A stretch of DNA of 64,000 nucleotides. It comes from Asanoa hainanensis (GTDB lineage: Bacteria > Actinomycetota > Actinomycetes > Mycobacteriales > Micromonosporaceae). This document shows, in pieces, positions 40,746 to 48,335 of the stretch (positions are counted from its first letter, which is position 1; every line of letters begins with the position of its first letter). The stretch is from NCBI RefSeq assembly GCF_900188485.1, contig NZ_FZPH01000011.1:239154-303153 (forward strand). The letters run 5' to 3'. Under the pieces are notes generated by a model that was given only the letters and a program-made list of their open reading frames with translations, had not been told where the DNA came from and did not search any database. A program made the position numbers and the translations under genes.

Positions 40746-41198
40746 ATGACCGAGGAGACGAGCTCCAGCCACCAGGCCGACGCGAAGCTCCTGACAGCCA
40801 GCCTGGAAGTCGTAGCCGACCGGGCCGACGCGCTCATCGCGTCGTTCTACGACCGGCTTTTCACCGAGTACCCCGCCGTCCGGCCGATGTTCCCCGCGAG
40901 CATGGACGCGCAGCACGACAAGCTCCTGGGTGCGATCGTCGCCCTCGTCACCAACTACGAGGACCCGGAGGCACTGCGTCCCACGCTGCTGGCACTCGGC
41001 GCCAAGCACGACGGCTGGGGCGTGCAGCCGGCGCACTACACCGCCGTAGCCGGCTGCCTGCTCGCCACCCTGCGCGAGTACGCCGGCGACGCCTTCACCC
41101 CTGAGGTAGAAGGCGCCTGGGTACGCGCGTACACCTTCGCGGCCGGCACCATGATGCAGGGAGCCGCGGTAGCCACAGCCGAAACCCAAGCGGCCTGA
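40746..41198 (+). CDS. single-domain globin (flavohaemoglobin-type)
   Basis: A 150-residue globin: LEVVADRADALIASFYDRLFTEYPAVRPMFP (helices A-C with the conserved Phe and Pro), LLGAIVALVTNYEDPEAL, and proximal histidine in LGAKHDGWGVQPAHY, followed by helices G and H. No FAD/NAD reductase domain is present, so it needs a separate reductase. Likely roles are O2 or NO binding. ATG at 40746 with GGGGGAGG upstream; a good promoter sits at 40648-40676. Two hairpin terminators follow its stop. Confidence 0.9.
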   Translation: MTEETSSSHQADAKLLTASLEVVADRADALIASFYDRLFTEYPAVRPMFPASMDAQHDKLLGAIVALVTNYEDPEALRPTLLALGAKHDGWGVQPAHYTAVAGCLLATLREYAGDAFTPEVEGAWVRAYTFAAGTMMQGAAVATAETQAA

Positions 41199-41211
41199 CC
41201 GCAGCAGCACA

Positions 41212-41242
41212 ACGGAAGCCCGGGCAACCCCCGGGCTTCCGT
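41212..41242. terminator. strong hairpin after globin gene
   Basis: ACGGAAGCCCGGG - CAACC - CCCGGGCTTCCGT, a perfect 13-base-pair stem 14 bases after the globin stop. It can work in both directions between the convergent globin and GH48 genes. Confidence 0.85.
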
Positions 41243-41256
41243 GCGTCCGAGCACAG

Positions 41257-41290
41257 CAAAGCGCCCCGGTCCGAAGACAGGGGCGCTTTG
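41257..41290. terminator. second hairpin, probably for the GH48 gene
   Basis: CAAAGCGCCCC, 12-base loop, GGGGCGCTTTG: a perfect 11-base-pair stem with A/T ends. Read on the minus strand it follows the GH48 stop by about 90 bases. Confidence 0.75.
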
Positions 41291-41378
41291 TGAGGTAAAC
41301 GGAGAGGCCGCCACGGGGGAAGCGGCCCCTCCGGCCAGAACGATACCCCGTCGTCCGCGTTATCGGTAGCCGGCTCGA

Positions 41379-44285
41379 TCAACCATTCGGGAATAGATGG
41401 CCGTAGTCCGCGTACGCCATCGCGACGTCGGCCTGGGCCCAGAAGCGGTGGTACGTGAACGTCGGTGCCGCACCACCATCCAGGTAGGACTGGACCTTGG
41501 CCCAGTCCGGGTCCCGCTTGTAGAACGACCGGATGTCGACGAAGCTCTTGCCCGGCGCGATCACGTCACCGTTGGGCATGTCGCCGGTCCAGCCCGGCGG
41601 CAGGTAGAGACCCTGCCCGGTGCTGGAGCTGTAGACGTCGTCGAACCGCCGGTAGTCCTCACGGGTCTCAGGCGTCACGACACCCCGCGCGTCGCTGTTC
41701 GCGTACAACGCGTCGATCAGGCCCTTGGCCCCCGTCTTGGCGGCGGCGTTCCCGGCCCGAGCGGCGTAGTACATCAGCGTCCGCGCGTACGCGGCGGCGA
41801 CGCCCACGTCGCGACCCTTCTTCGTGACGGTCACGTGCAGGTTCGAGTTGGCGGCGGGCGACGACGGGTTCCAGGTCGCCGGCGCGCCGCTCCACGTCAT
41901 GTCGGACGGGATCTCGAACGACCCGCCGGTGCCGATCGTGGTGTTCGCCAGGGCCCACGGCACCCACTTGTCGAGCAGCGCCTTGGCCTTCGCGTTGCCG
42001 GTCGCGTAGTACAGCTCGGCGATCCGGTGCATCGACCAGACCTGCATGCCGAACCACTGGTTCGACGGCGGGTCGTGGTAGACGGGGTCGACGTCGTAGA
42101 ACATGCCGTAGAACGTGGGCGTGCCCGAGGGCGGCGTTCCGTACGAGCCGTCCCAGCTGTTCGTCGCACCGCCGGCGATGCCGCCCTCGGCCGACTGCAG
42201 CCACTGGTAGAACTCGAGCTGGCGGTCGAAGCTCTTCTGCCAGTCCGAGACCGCCGACGGCGAGCGCGGCTTGAGCTCGTTGACGTTGGTCAGCGCCCAG
42301 GCCGCCATCGGGTTCTGGTAGCCGAAGTGGTTGTGGCTGGAGCCGATCCGCCACGACCAGCCGGCGTTCGGGTCGGTCGCGCCGCCCCAGGCGTAGTACC
42401 AGGACATCAGGTAGTGCGCCGAGTCCTTGCCGGAGCCGGCCGGGCACGTCGTGGCGCCGACGCAGTTGCCGATCCGCTTGAAGTACTTGTCGAACATCGC
42501 GTACCGCAGGTAGTCGCCCATCTTGGCCGCCTTGGCCACGGTGGCCGAGACGTCGGCGGCCCGGCCCTGCGCGGTCGCCCACGTCAACGCCCAGTACGCC
42601 GCCTCGATCGCCCGCGCGTCGGCGTCCGGCGCGTTGGTGTACTTCCACTGCTTCGCCGGCGCGTTGGACTCCTTGATCGAGATGTCCAGGAAGCCGGCCG
42701 GGCCACCATGCGCGAACGTGTCGCAGGACGGCTGCGGCACGGTCTCCCAGACGGACTCCTGCGGACCCCGCTGGAACGTGTTGATGTACGCGGGCCGCGT
42801 GGTCCCGTCGCCGCACCGGCCGAAGCCGTACGTGTTGTCGACGTCGAGCAGCCAGTGCATGCCGTAGATGTCGCCGGTGCCGTAGGTCGACTGGAGCTCC
42901 GAGCGCAGCGGGTCCTGCCCGACCGACACGTTGGGCTGCAACTGCGACGGGTACTGGCTGGGCAGGTTGTACTCGGCGGCGTACTGCGGCGTGCCGTTGA
43001 CCCCTGCCGTGATCTGGTCGTTGTGCGACGGGATGATGTAGCGCTCCATCACCGTCCAGGCGTTGTTGAACGGCGCCCAGTTCTGGGTCACCCGGCCGTA
43101 CTGCGCCTCGAGCCAGATCCAGAAGCTGAACGCCTCGGACGTCGTCTCGTGGCCGTGGTCAGGCGCCTCGACGATCAAAGTCTCGATCGAGTGGTACGGG
43201 ACGCCCTCCTGGCTGAAGTACCCGGAGTTCTTGATCTTCCCGTACTGGTCCAGGAACCGGGTCACATACGTGTTGTCGCCACCGCCGCCGTCGTTGTCGA
43301 TCTCGGTGACGGCGATCGCGACCGGCGCGTACCCGGTGGCGGACGCGGTGATCGTCGCCGAGCCGCCGACGGTGTCGGTGTCCTCGGCGGCCGCGATGGT
43401 CACCGGCACGCCCGTGCTCCAGTTGGAGCTCGTCAGCGTCACGCTGGTCGGCGAGACCGAGACGTCGGTGTCACCGCTGCGAGCCAGTGCGACGGTGACC
43501 GACGACGACGGCGCGGCGCTCAGCGTCAGGCGCGTCGACGACGTCCCGCCCTCGGCGACGGAGACGGACGTCGGGTTGGCCCGCAGCACCGGCCCGGAGG
43601 CCTGGCTGACGGTGAAGCTCGCCTCGTCGGTCGCGGTCAGGTTCGCGTTGTCATAGGCCCGGGCCTGCACCGTGTACGAGCCGGCGGGCAGATCCTCCAG
43701 CGTGTACCCGTACGGCGTGGTGGTGTCGGTGTTGACCAGCAGCCCGTTGCGATAGAACTCGACCTTGCTGACGGTCCCGTCGGGGTCGCTGGCGGTCGCG
43801 GAGAGCGCGACGTCGGCGGGCGCCTCGAACGGGCCGGCGGGCACGGTGAGGTCGACCGTCGGCGGCTGTTGCACGGGCGCGCCGCCGCAGGTCGTGCCGT
43901 TGACCGTGAAGGCCGTCGGGCGCGGGTTGCTGCCGCTCCAACTGCCGTTGAAGCCGATGCCGGTCGATCCGCCGGTCGGCAGGTTGCCGTTCCACGGCAT
44001 GCTGGTCGCGGTGACCTGGTTGCCGGTCTGGCTCCAGGTGGCCGACCAGCCCTGGGTCACGCGTTGACTGCCGGGGAAGGCGAAACCGAGGGTCCAGCTG
44101 GTGATCGGGTCGCCGAGGTTGCGGATGGTGAGGTTGGCGGTGAAGCCGCCGGGCCAGTCGTTGGTCGCGTAGACCACGTCGCAGGCGACGGCGGCCTGGG
44201 CCGGACCGGCCGGCACGGCGACCGCGGCGGCGACCAGGGTGCCCGCGGCGAGCATGGCCACGGCGCGTCTGAGCCTGAGTCTCAT
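41379..44285 (-). CDS. GH48 cellulase with CBM2, Ig-like and Calx-beta-like domains
   Basis: A 968-residue secreted cellobiohydrolase. Residues 1-32 are a Sec signal. A CBM2 cellulose-binding domain follows (CDVVYATNDWPGGFTANLTIRNLG...WSATWSQTG...NGTTCGG), then an Ig-like domain (VDLTVPAGPFEAPADVALSATASDPDG), then a Calx-beta-like domain, then the GH48 (alpha/alpha)6 catalytic domain from about residue 335, with acid Glu in the HETTSEAFSFWIWLEAQYG region. GH48 enzymes release cellobiose processively. ATG at 44285 is chosen for the signal peptide. A CebR palindrome at 44390-44403 lies 105 bases upstream. The extra Calx-beta-like module between CBM and catalytic domain is not usual. Confidence 0.95.
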   Translation of the reverse strand: MRLRLRRAVAMLAAGTLVAAAVAVPAGPAQAAVACDVVYATNDWPGGFTANLTIRNLGDPITSWTLGFAFPGSQRVTQGWSATWSQTGNQVTATSMPWNGNLPTGGSTGIGFNGSWSGSNPRPTAFTVNGTTCGGAPVQQPPTVDLTVPAGPFEAPADVALSATASDPDGTVSKVEFYRNGLLVNTDTTTPYGYTLEDLPAGSYTVQARAYDNANLTATDEASFTVSQASGPVLRANPTSVSVAEGGTSSTRLTLSAAPSSSVTVALARSGDTDVSVSPTSVTLTSSNWSTGVPVTIAAAEDTDTVGGSATITASATGYAPVAIAVTEIDNDGGGGDNTYVTRFLDQYGKIKNSGYFSQEGVPYHSIETLIVEAPDHGHETTSEAFSFWIWLEAQYGRVTQNWAPFNNAWTVMERYIIPSHNDQITAGVNGTPQYAAEYNLPSQYPSQLQPNVSVGQDPLRSELQSTYGTGDIYGMHWLLDVDNTYGFGRCGDGTTRPAYINTFQRGPQESVWETVPQPSCDTFAHGGPAGFLDISIKESNAPAKQWKYTNAPDADARAIEAAYWALTWATAQGRAADVSATVAKAAKMGDYLRYAMFDKYFKRIGNCVGATTCPAGSGKDSAHYLMSWYYAWGGATDPNAGWSWRIGSSHNHFGYQNPMAAWALTNVNELKPRSPSAVSDWQKSFDRQLEFYQWLQSAEGGIAGGATNSWDGSYGTPPSGTPTFYGMFYDVDPVYHDPPSNQWFGMQVWSMHRIAELYYATGNAKAKALLDKWVPWALANTTIGTGGSFEIPSDMTWSGAPATWNPSSPAANSNLHVTVTKKGRDVGVAAAYARTLMYYAARAGNAAAKTGAKGLIDALYANSDARGVVTPETREDYRRFDDVYSSSTGQGLYLPPGWTGDMPNGDVIAPGKSFVDIRSFYKRDPDWAKVQSYLDGGAAPTFTYHRFWAQADVAMAYADYGHLFPNG

Positions 44286-44389
44286 GGAAGCGTTGTCTCC
44301 TCGCGGAAGCAGGGATGAGCGGCGCGTCCTGCCCGGGACGCGTGCGCGAAGGTCGGCTCCCAACCCGCGATTGGATCGACAGTCTTACA

Positions 44390-44403
44390 TGGGAGCGCTC
44401 CCG
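44390..44403. promoter_or_regulatory. CebR operator upstream of GH48
   Basis: TGGGAGCGCTCCCG, 13 of 14 to the CebR palindrome (cellobiose-released LacI-family repressor in actinomycetes). It lies between the divergent GH48 and diguanylate cyclase genes. Confidence 0.8.
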
Positions 44404-44458
44404 CAAGCAAGCGCGGCGAACCGCGTACGGTGCGGGGCGCACGTGGTGTGATGGGTCG

Positions 44459-45943
44459 ATGGACCGCGTCCTGGGCGGGGTGCTCGGCACCTTCGCCGTC
44501 GCGGCGATCCTGATCTGGCTGGGCCCCGCCCCGGCGATCACGTCGTGGTCGGCGCAGGCGGTGCTCGAGGCCACGTTCGCGTTTCTGGCGTGGCGCCTGT
44601 GGCGCAGACCCCGGCAGGACTCCGTCTGTCGGCGGTTCTGGGGCGCGGCCGCGATAGCCGGCGTGCTCAAGACCGCCGGTGGCGTCGTCCGCGCGGTCGA
44701 CTTCGCCATCGAGCCGGCGAACGCGAGCACACACCGCACGGTGCCGACCCTGCTCATCGCCGCAGGCTCACTCGTGCTCCTGGTCTTCCTGCTGACCCGA
44801 CCACCCGATCTGGTGGGGCGGGAGCGCATCCGGCTCTGGCTCGACGCCGCGATCGTGATGGTCGCGGCATCCGTCTTCGTCTGGAGCATCACGCTGACCG
44901 GCAGCGAGCAGGCCAAGGACACCAACGAGCTCGCGTGGTCGCTCTGCGGCTCGGTCATCATGATCGTCTCCGCGTTCGCGATCGTCCGGCTGCTGATGAC
45001 CAAGGAGGCGCCGTTCAACCGGACGACCGGAGTGGTCCTCGCGACCGCGATCGCACTCTTCGGCGTGGAGCACGCGCTCAACCCGCAGCTCGCGGCCGCC
45101 GACTCGCGGGGCAGCTACGTGTTGCGGCTGGTGCCGGCGCTGATCCTGGCGATCTCGCCCTGCGTGGAACGGCTGCGCGGGACGCTCACGCGCTCGGTCG
45201 GGCCGCCGAAACGGACGCGGGTCACCACGCGGGTTCCGTTCATCGCGGTGGGCCTCGTCCAGCTCATGCTGATCATCCAGTTGCCGATCCAGGGGCTCAC
45301 CATCAAGAGCTGGGGCACCGTGGTCGGCTCGGTGGTGCTCGTCGCCGTGGTCGCCGCACGGCAGAGCCTGGTGCTGATGGAGAACGAGCGGCTGGTGAGC
45401 CGACTGGACGAGAGCATCGAGGCGCTCGGCCGGCAGGAGGAGAAGCTGCGCCACGCCGCCAACCACGACCATCTGACCGGCCTCGCGAACCGGGCGTTCT
45501 TCGACCACCACGCCCAGCGGCTCGGCAACTCCGACGCCGGCCGGGGTCGGGCCGTGCTGCTGCTCGACCTCGACGACTTCAAGATGGTCAACGACACCCT
45601 CGGGCACCACGCCGGCGACGACCTGCTCAAGCTCACCGCGACCCGGCTGAGACGCAGCGTGCGGCCGGGCGACACGGTGGCGCGGCTGGGCGGTGACGAG
45701 TTCAGCGTGCTCCTGGCCGACGCGTCGGCCGAGGACGCCGTGGCCGCCGCCCATCGCATCCTCGGTGCCCTGAAGAAGCCGGTGCGGGTCGACGGCCGCA
45801 CCCTGCGGCCAGCGGCGAGCGTGGGCATCGCGGCGAGCCACACCAAGCCGTTCGAGTCCCTGCTCCGCGACGCGGACGAGGCGATGTACGAGGCGAAGCG
45901 CCGCAACTCCGGCTTCTATCTGCACCCCGACTCGACGGCATAA
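44459..45943 (+). CDS. membrane diguanylate cyclase (GGDEF)
   Basis: A 494-residue protein with about eight membrane segments (residues 1-310), a short coiled region (ENERLVSRLDESIEALGRQEEKLRHAA), then a GGDEF domain: DHLTGLANR, LLLDLDDFKMVNDTLGH, and GGDEF at residues 411-415. An inhibitory I-site RPGD precedes it by five residues, so it is probably an active, feedback-inhibited c-di-GMP synthase. No EAL domain. ATG at 44459 with a weak ribosome binding site. It shares its upstream region, with the CebR box, with the divergent GH48 gene. Confidence 0.9.
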   Translation: MDRVLGGVLGTFAVAAILIWLGPAPAITSWSAQAVLEATFAFLAWRLWRRPRQDSVCRRFWGAAAIAGVLKTAGGVVRAVDFAIEPANASTHRTVPTLLIAAGSLVLLVFLLTRPPDLVGRERIRLWLDAAIVMVAASVFVWSITLTGSEQAKDTNELAWSLCGSVIMIVSAFAIVRLLMTKEAPFNRTTGVVLATAIALFGVEHALNPQLAAADSRGSYVLRLVPALILAISPCVERLRGTLTRSVGPPKRTRVTTRVPFIAVGLVQLMLIIQLPIQGLTIKSWGTVVGSVVLVAVVAARQSLVLMENERLVSRLDESIEALGRQEEKLRHAANHDHLTGLANRAFFDHHAQRLGNSDAGRGRAVLLLDLDDFKMVNDTLGHHAGDDLLKLTATRLRRSVRPGDTVARLGGDEFSVLLADASAEDAVAAAHRILGALKKPVRVDGRTLRPAASVGIAASHTKPFESLLRDADEAMYEAKRRNSGFYLHPDSTA

Positions 45944-46014
45944 TCCGAAATTTTCGATCGTGTCCAGGGGGTTTCCCGCGCGCTGCGGGACGGCTACAGT
46001 CTGACCAACGTCGA

Positions 46015-46028
46015 TGGGAGCGCTTCCA
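46015..46028. promoter_or_regulatory. CebR operator preceding a short terminated transcript
   Basis: TGGGAGCGCTTCCA, 13 of 14 to the CebR palindrome. No ordinary gene follows directly; a hairpin terminator lies 160 bases downstream. Confidence 0.75.
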
Positions 46029-46221
46029 TTGATGAACGTCAGAGTAGGCCGGCGACGGGCCAGCCCGGACTCCGTCGCCGGTCTCCGCTCCCTCTTCGAG
46101 AGGAGGTGGAACCACCGCCACTCGCGTGGCCCGGCTCCCGCGCGACACGCACGTCTGGTGCCAACCGAAGTGCGTGTATGTAACTGAGGTTGGGGGTGGG
46201 GTTGCCCTCCCCGCCCCCAAC
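46029..46221 (+). ncRNA. candidate small transcript (sRNA or mini-ORF) between CebR box and hairpin
   Basis: The stretch from a CebR operator to a strong hairpin (46189-46221) would give an RNA of at most about 200 bases. It includes a perfect anti-Shine-Dalgarno match AGGAGGTG near 46101-46108 but no start codon at the right distance. ORFs that fit are a 51-residue Arg-rich frame from ATG 46032 and a 40-residue frame from a GTG near 46126; neither has a recognised domain. It could be a regulatory RNA, a leader left from a lost cellulase or cellobiose-transport gene, or an untranslated relic. Confidence 0.35.
46189..46221 (+). terminator. hairpin ending the CebR-linked short transcript
   Basis: GTTGGGGGTGGGG, loop TTGCCCT, CCCCGCCCCCAAC: a 13-base-pair stem with one G-U pair, upstream of the next CebR box. 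Confidence 0.75.
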
Positions 46222-46352
46222 GCTAACTCTCGATTGTTACGGGCATGAATCGGTCGACAGGACAGGCGGCGACGCCCAACCGGTCGACCGTCTGCTTTGT
46301 CCGGCTTTTCAGCGTCCGGGGTTCCGGGACCGGGCAATTCGTTGTACGATCT

Positions 46353-46366
46353 TGGGAGCGCTCCCA
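46353..46366. promoter_or_regulatory. perfect CebR operator upstream of GH1 gene
   Basis: TGGGAGCGCTCCCA, an exact palindrome 26 bases before the GH1 start codon. Confidence 0.88.
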
Positions 46367-46392
46367 GATCCCACCCCGAGGAGACCTGCGAC

Positions 46393-47886
46393 ATGACCGT
46401 GCTGACCCGCCGGCGCCTGCTGCGCCGCGCCGCTCTCTCGGCCACCGCGGCCACCGCCGCCCGCGTGTCCGTGCGCCCGGCCAGCGGAGTCGCCATCGCC
46501 GCGACGTCGCTGCTCGCCGCCGCCTGCGACCCCGACTCACCGGACGCCGACCCGAACCCCGAACGCCGGCTGGGACTGCGCTTCCCGGACGGCTTCCGCT
46601 GGGGCGCCGCGACCTCCGCGTACCAGATCGAAGGCGCCGCGAAGGAGGACGGCCGCGGTGCGTCCGTCTGGGACACGTTCAGCCACACGCCCGGCCGGAC
46701 CCGCAACGGCGACACCGGCGACGTCGCCGCCGACCACTACCACCGCTGGGCGAACGACCTCGACCTGATGAAGGACCTGGGGCTACGCAGCTACCGGTTC
46801 AGCATCTCGTGGCCGCGGGTGCAGGCCGATGGCACCGGCAAGGCCAACCAGCGAGGGCTCGACTTCTACCGTCGCCTGGTCGACGGGCTGCACGAGCGCG
46901 GCATCGAGCCGATGGCCACGCTGTTCCACTGGGACCTGCCGCAGGCGCTGCAGGACCTGGGTGGTTGGGAGAACCGCGACGTCGCGTACCGGTTCGCCGA
47001 CTACGCCGCCGCCGTGTTCGAGGCGCTGGGCACCGCCGTGCCGGTCTGGCTGACGATCAACGAGCCGAAGACCGTCGTGCAGAACGGCTACCTCGGCGGC
47101 CACCACGCTCCCGGGCTGCGTGACCCCGACGCGGCCTACCTGGTCGCGCACCATCTCCAGCTCGCGCACGGGCTCGCGGTGCGGGCCCTGCGGGCGGAGA
47201 GCGACGCGCGGATCGGGCCCGCGCTCAACCTGCACCCGTGCTACCCGGCCGACGACCGCCCCGAGACGGAGACGGCGACCCGGCTGTACGACGGGTACGA
47301 GAACCGGCTCTACCTCGACTCGATCCTGCGCGGCGCGTACCCGCAGGACGTGCTCGACGACCTAGGTCCGGACAGCCGGATGGTGCGCGGGATCCGCGAC
47401 GGCGACCTCGCGGTCATCTCGTCGCCGGTCGACCTGCTGGCCGTGCAGTACTACACGCCGTACTACGTCACCGGCGGCGGCGACACCGAGACGCGCTGGC
47501 CGACCTCCGAGGCGTTCTGGCAGCAGATCTTCCCGGACGGGATGTTCGACATGCTGACCCGGATCACCCGCGACTACGGCCCGATCCCGCTGACCATCAC
47601 CGAGAACGGCCTGCCGTGCCCGGACGAGCTCGGCAGCGACGGCACCGTCGACGACCCGGGCCGGGTCGAGTTCCTCCGCGACCACTTCGCCGCGGCACAC
47701 CGCGCGATCGAGGCGGGTGTGCCGCTGGAGAGCTACCACGTGTGGTCGCTGATGGACAACTTCGAATGGGCCGAGGGGTACGAGCAGCGCTGGGGACTGG
47801 TCTACGTGGACTACCCGACGCAGCGCCGCATCCTGAAGCGCAGCGCCCACTGGTACAAGGGCGTGATCAGGGACAACACGGTCTAG
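46393..47886 (+). CDS. GH1 beta-glucosidase with Tat lipoprotein signal
   Basis: 497 residues. The enzyme part starts near residue 60 (LRFPDGFRWGAATSAYQIEGA) and has acid/base E224 in TINEP and nucleophile E404 in ITENG, so it should cleave cellobiose and short cellodextrins. Unlike the usual cytoplasmic actinomycete enzyme, it begins MTVLTRRRLLRRAALS and reaches SLLAAAC with Cys45, a twin-arginine signal plus lipobox. It would therefore be exported folded and tethered outside. ATG at 46393, 26 bases after a perfect CebR palindrome. Pairs functionally with the GH48 gene; no cebEFG uptake genes are visible. Confidence 0.94.
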   Translation: MTVLTRRRLLRRAALSATAATAARVSVRPASGVAIAATSLLAAACDPDSPDADPNPERRLGLRFPDGFRWGAATSAYQIEGAAKEDGRGASVWDTFSHTPGRTRNGDTGDVAADHYHRWANDLDLMKDLGLRSYRFSISWPRVQADGTGKANQRGLDFYRRLVDGLHERGIEPMATLFHWDLPQALQDLGGWENRDVAYRFADYAAAVFEALGTAVPVWLTINEPKTVVQNGYLGGHHAPGLRDPDAAYLVAHHLQLAHGLAVRALRAESDARIGPALNLHPCYPADDRPETETATRLYDGYENRLYLDSILRGAYPQDVLDDLGPDSRMVRGIRDGDLAVISSPVDLLAVQYYTPYYVTGGGDTETRWPTSEAFWQQIFPDGMFDMLTRITRDYGPIPLTITENGLPCPDELGSDGTVDDPGRVEFLRDHFAAAHRAIEAGVPLESYHVWSLMDNFEWAEGYEQRWGLVYVDYPTQRRILKRSAHWYKGVIRDNTV

Positions 47887-47912
47887 TCAACGAGGCTGAG
47901 TTGGCTGAGCCG

Positions 47913-48335
47913 CTATCGCGGCAGTGCCTGCTGGAGCTCCTCGCGCAAGGCCGGCGTCAGCATCTCGCCGGCCTGCTTGGCCAGCCGGGCCATCTCGTAG
48001 CCGACCACGCCGATGTCGGCTTCCGCGCCGGCCAGCGTCGCCAGGATCGAGCCGTCACGGATGTGCATCACCAGGAAGTAGCCGCGGCCCATCTCGACGA
48101 CCGTCTGCTTGACGTAGTCGTTGTCGAACATCTGGGCGGCGCCGCTGGTGATGCTCATGACGCCGGAGGTGACGGCGGCCAGCTTGTCGGCGTGCTCGCG
48201 CGGCAGGTGGTCGGAGACCGCGATGAGCAGGCCGTCCGAGGACACCACGATGGCGTGCGAGACGCCCGGGACCCGCTGGGCGAAACCGCTGACCAGCCAG
48301 CTCAGGTCGCGCGCCTCGCGGCTGAGCGTCGTCAT
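47913..48335 (-). CDS. cvnB: Roadblock/LC7 protein of conservon
   Basis: A 140-residue Roadblock/LC7 protein ([54 protein letters not shown]). In conservons it works with a sensor ATPase (CvnA), a DUF742 protein (CvnC) and a small GTPase (CvnD) in a membrane complex. ATG at 48335 overlaps the cvnA stop (ATGA). After its stop the strand carries no cvnC or cvnD; the convergent GH1 gene is 26 bases away, so this conservon is incomplete. Confidence 0.93.
   Translation of the reverse strand: MTTLSREARDLSWLVSGFAQRVPGVSHAIVVSSDGLLIAVSDHLPREHADKLAAVTSGVMSITSGAAQMFDNDYVKQTVVEMGRGYFLVMHIRDGSILATLAGAEADIGVVGYEMARLAKQAGEMLTPALREELQQALPR

Noticed and set aside
41397..44318. 973-residue ORF antisense to GH48
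   Set aside because: Mirror of the cellulase, no start signal, no motif.
46032..46187. 51-residue Arg-rich ORF after the CebR box
   Set aside because: No ribosome binding site or homology cue; kept only as part of the candidate small transcript.
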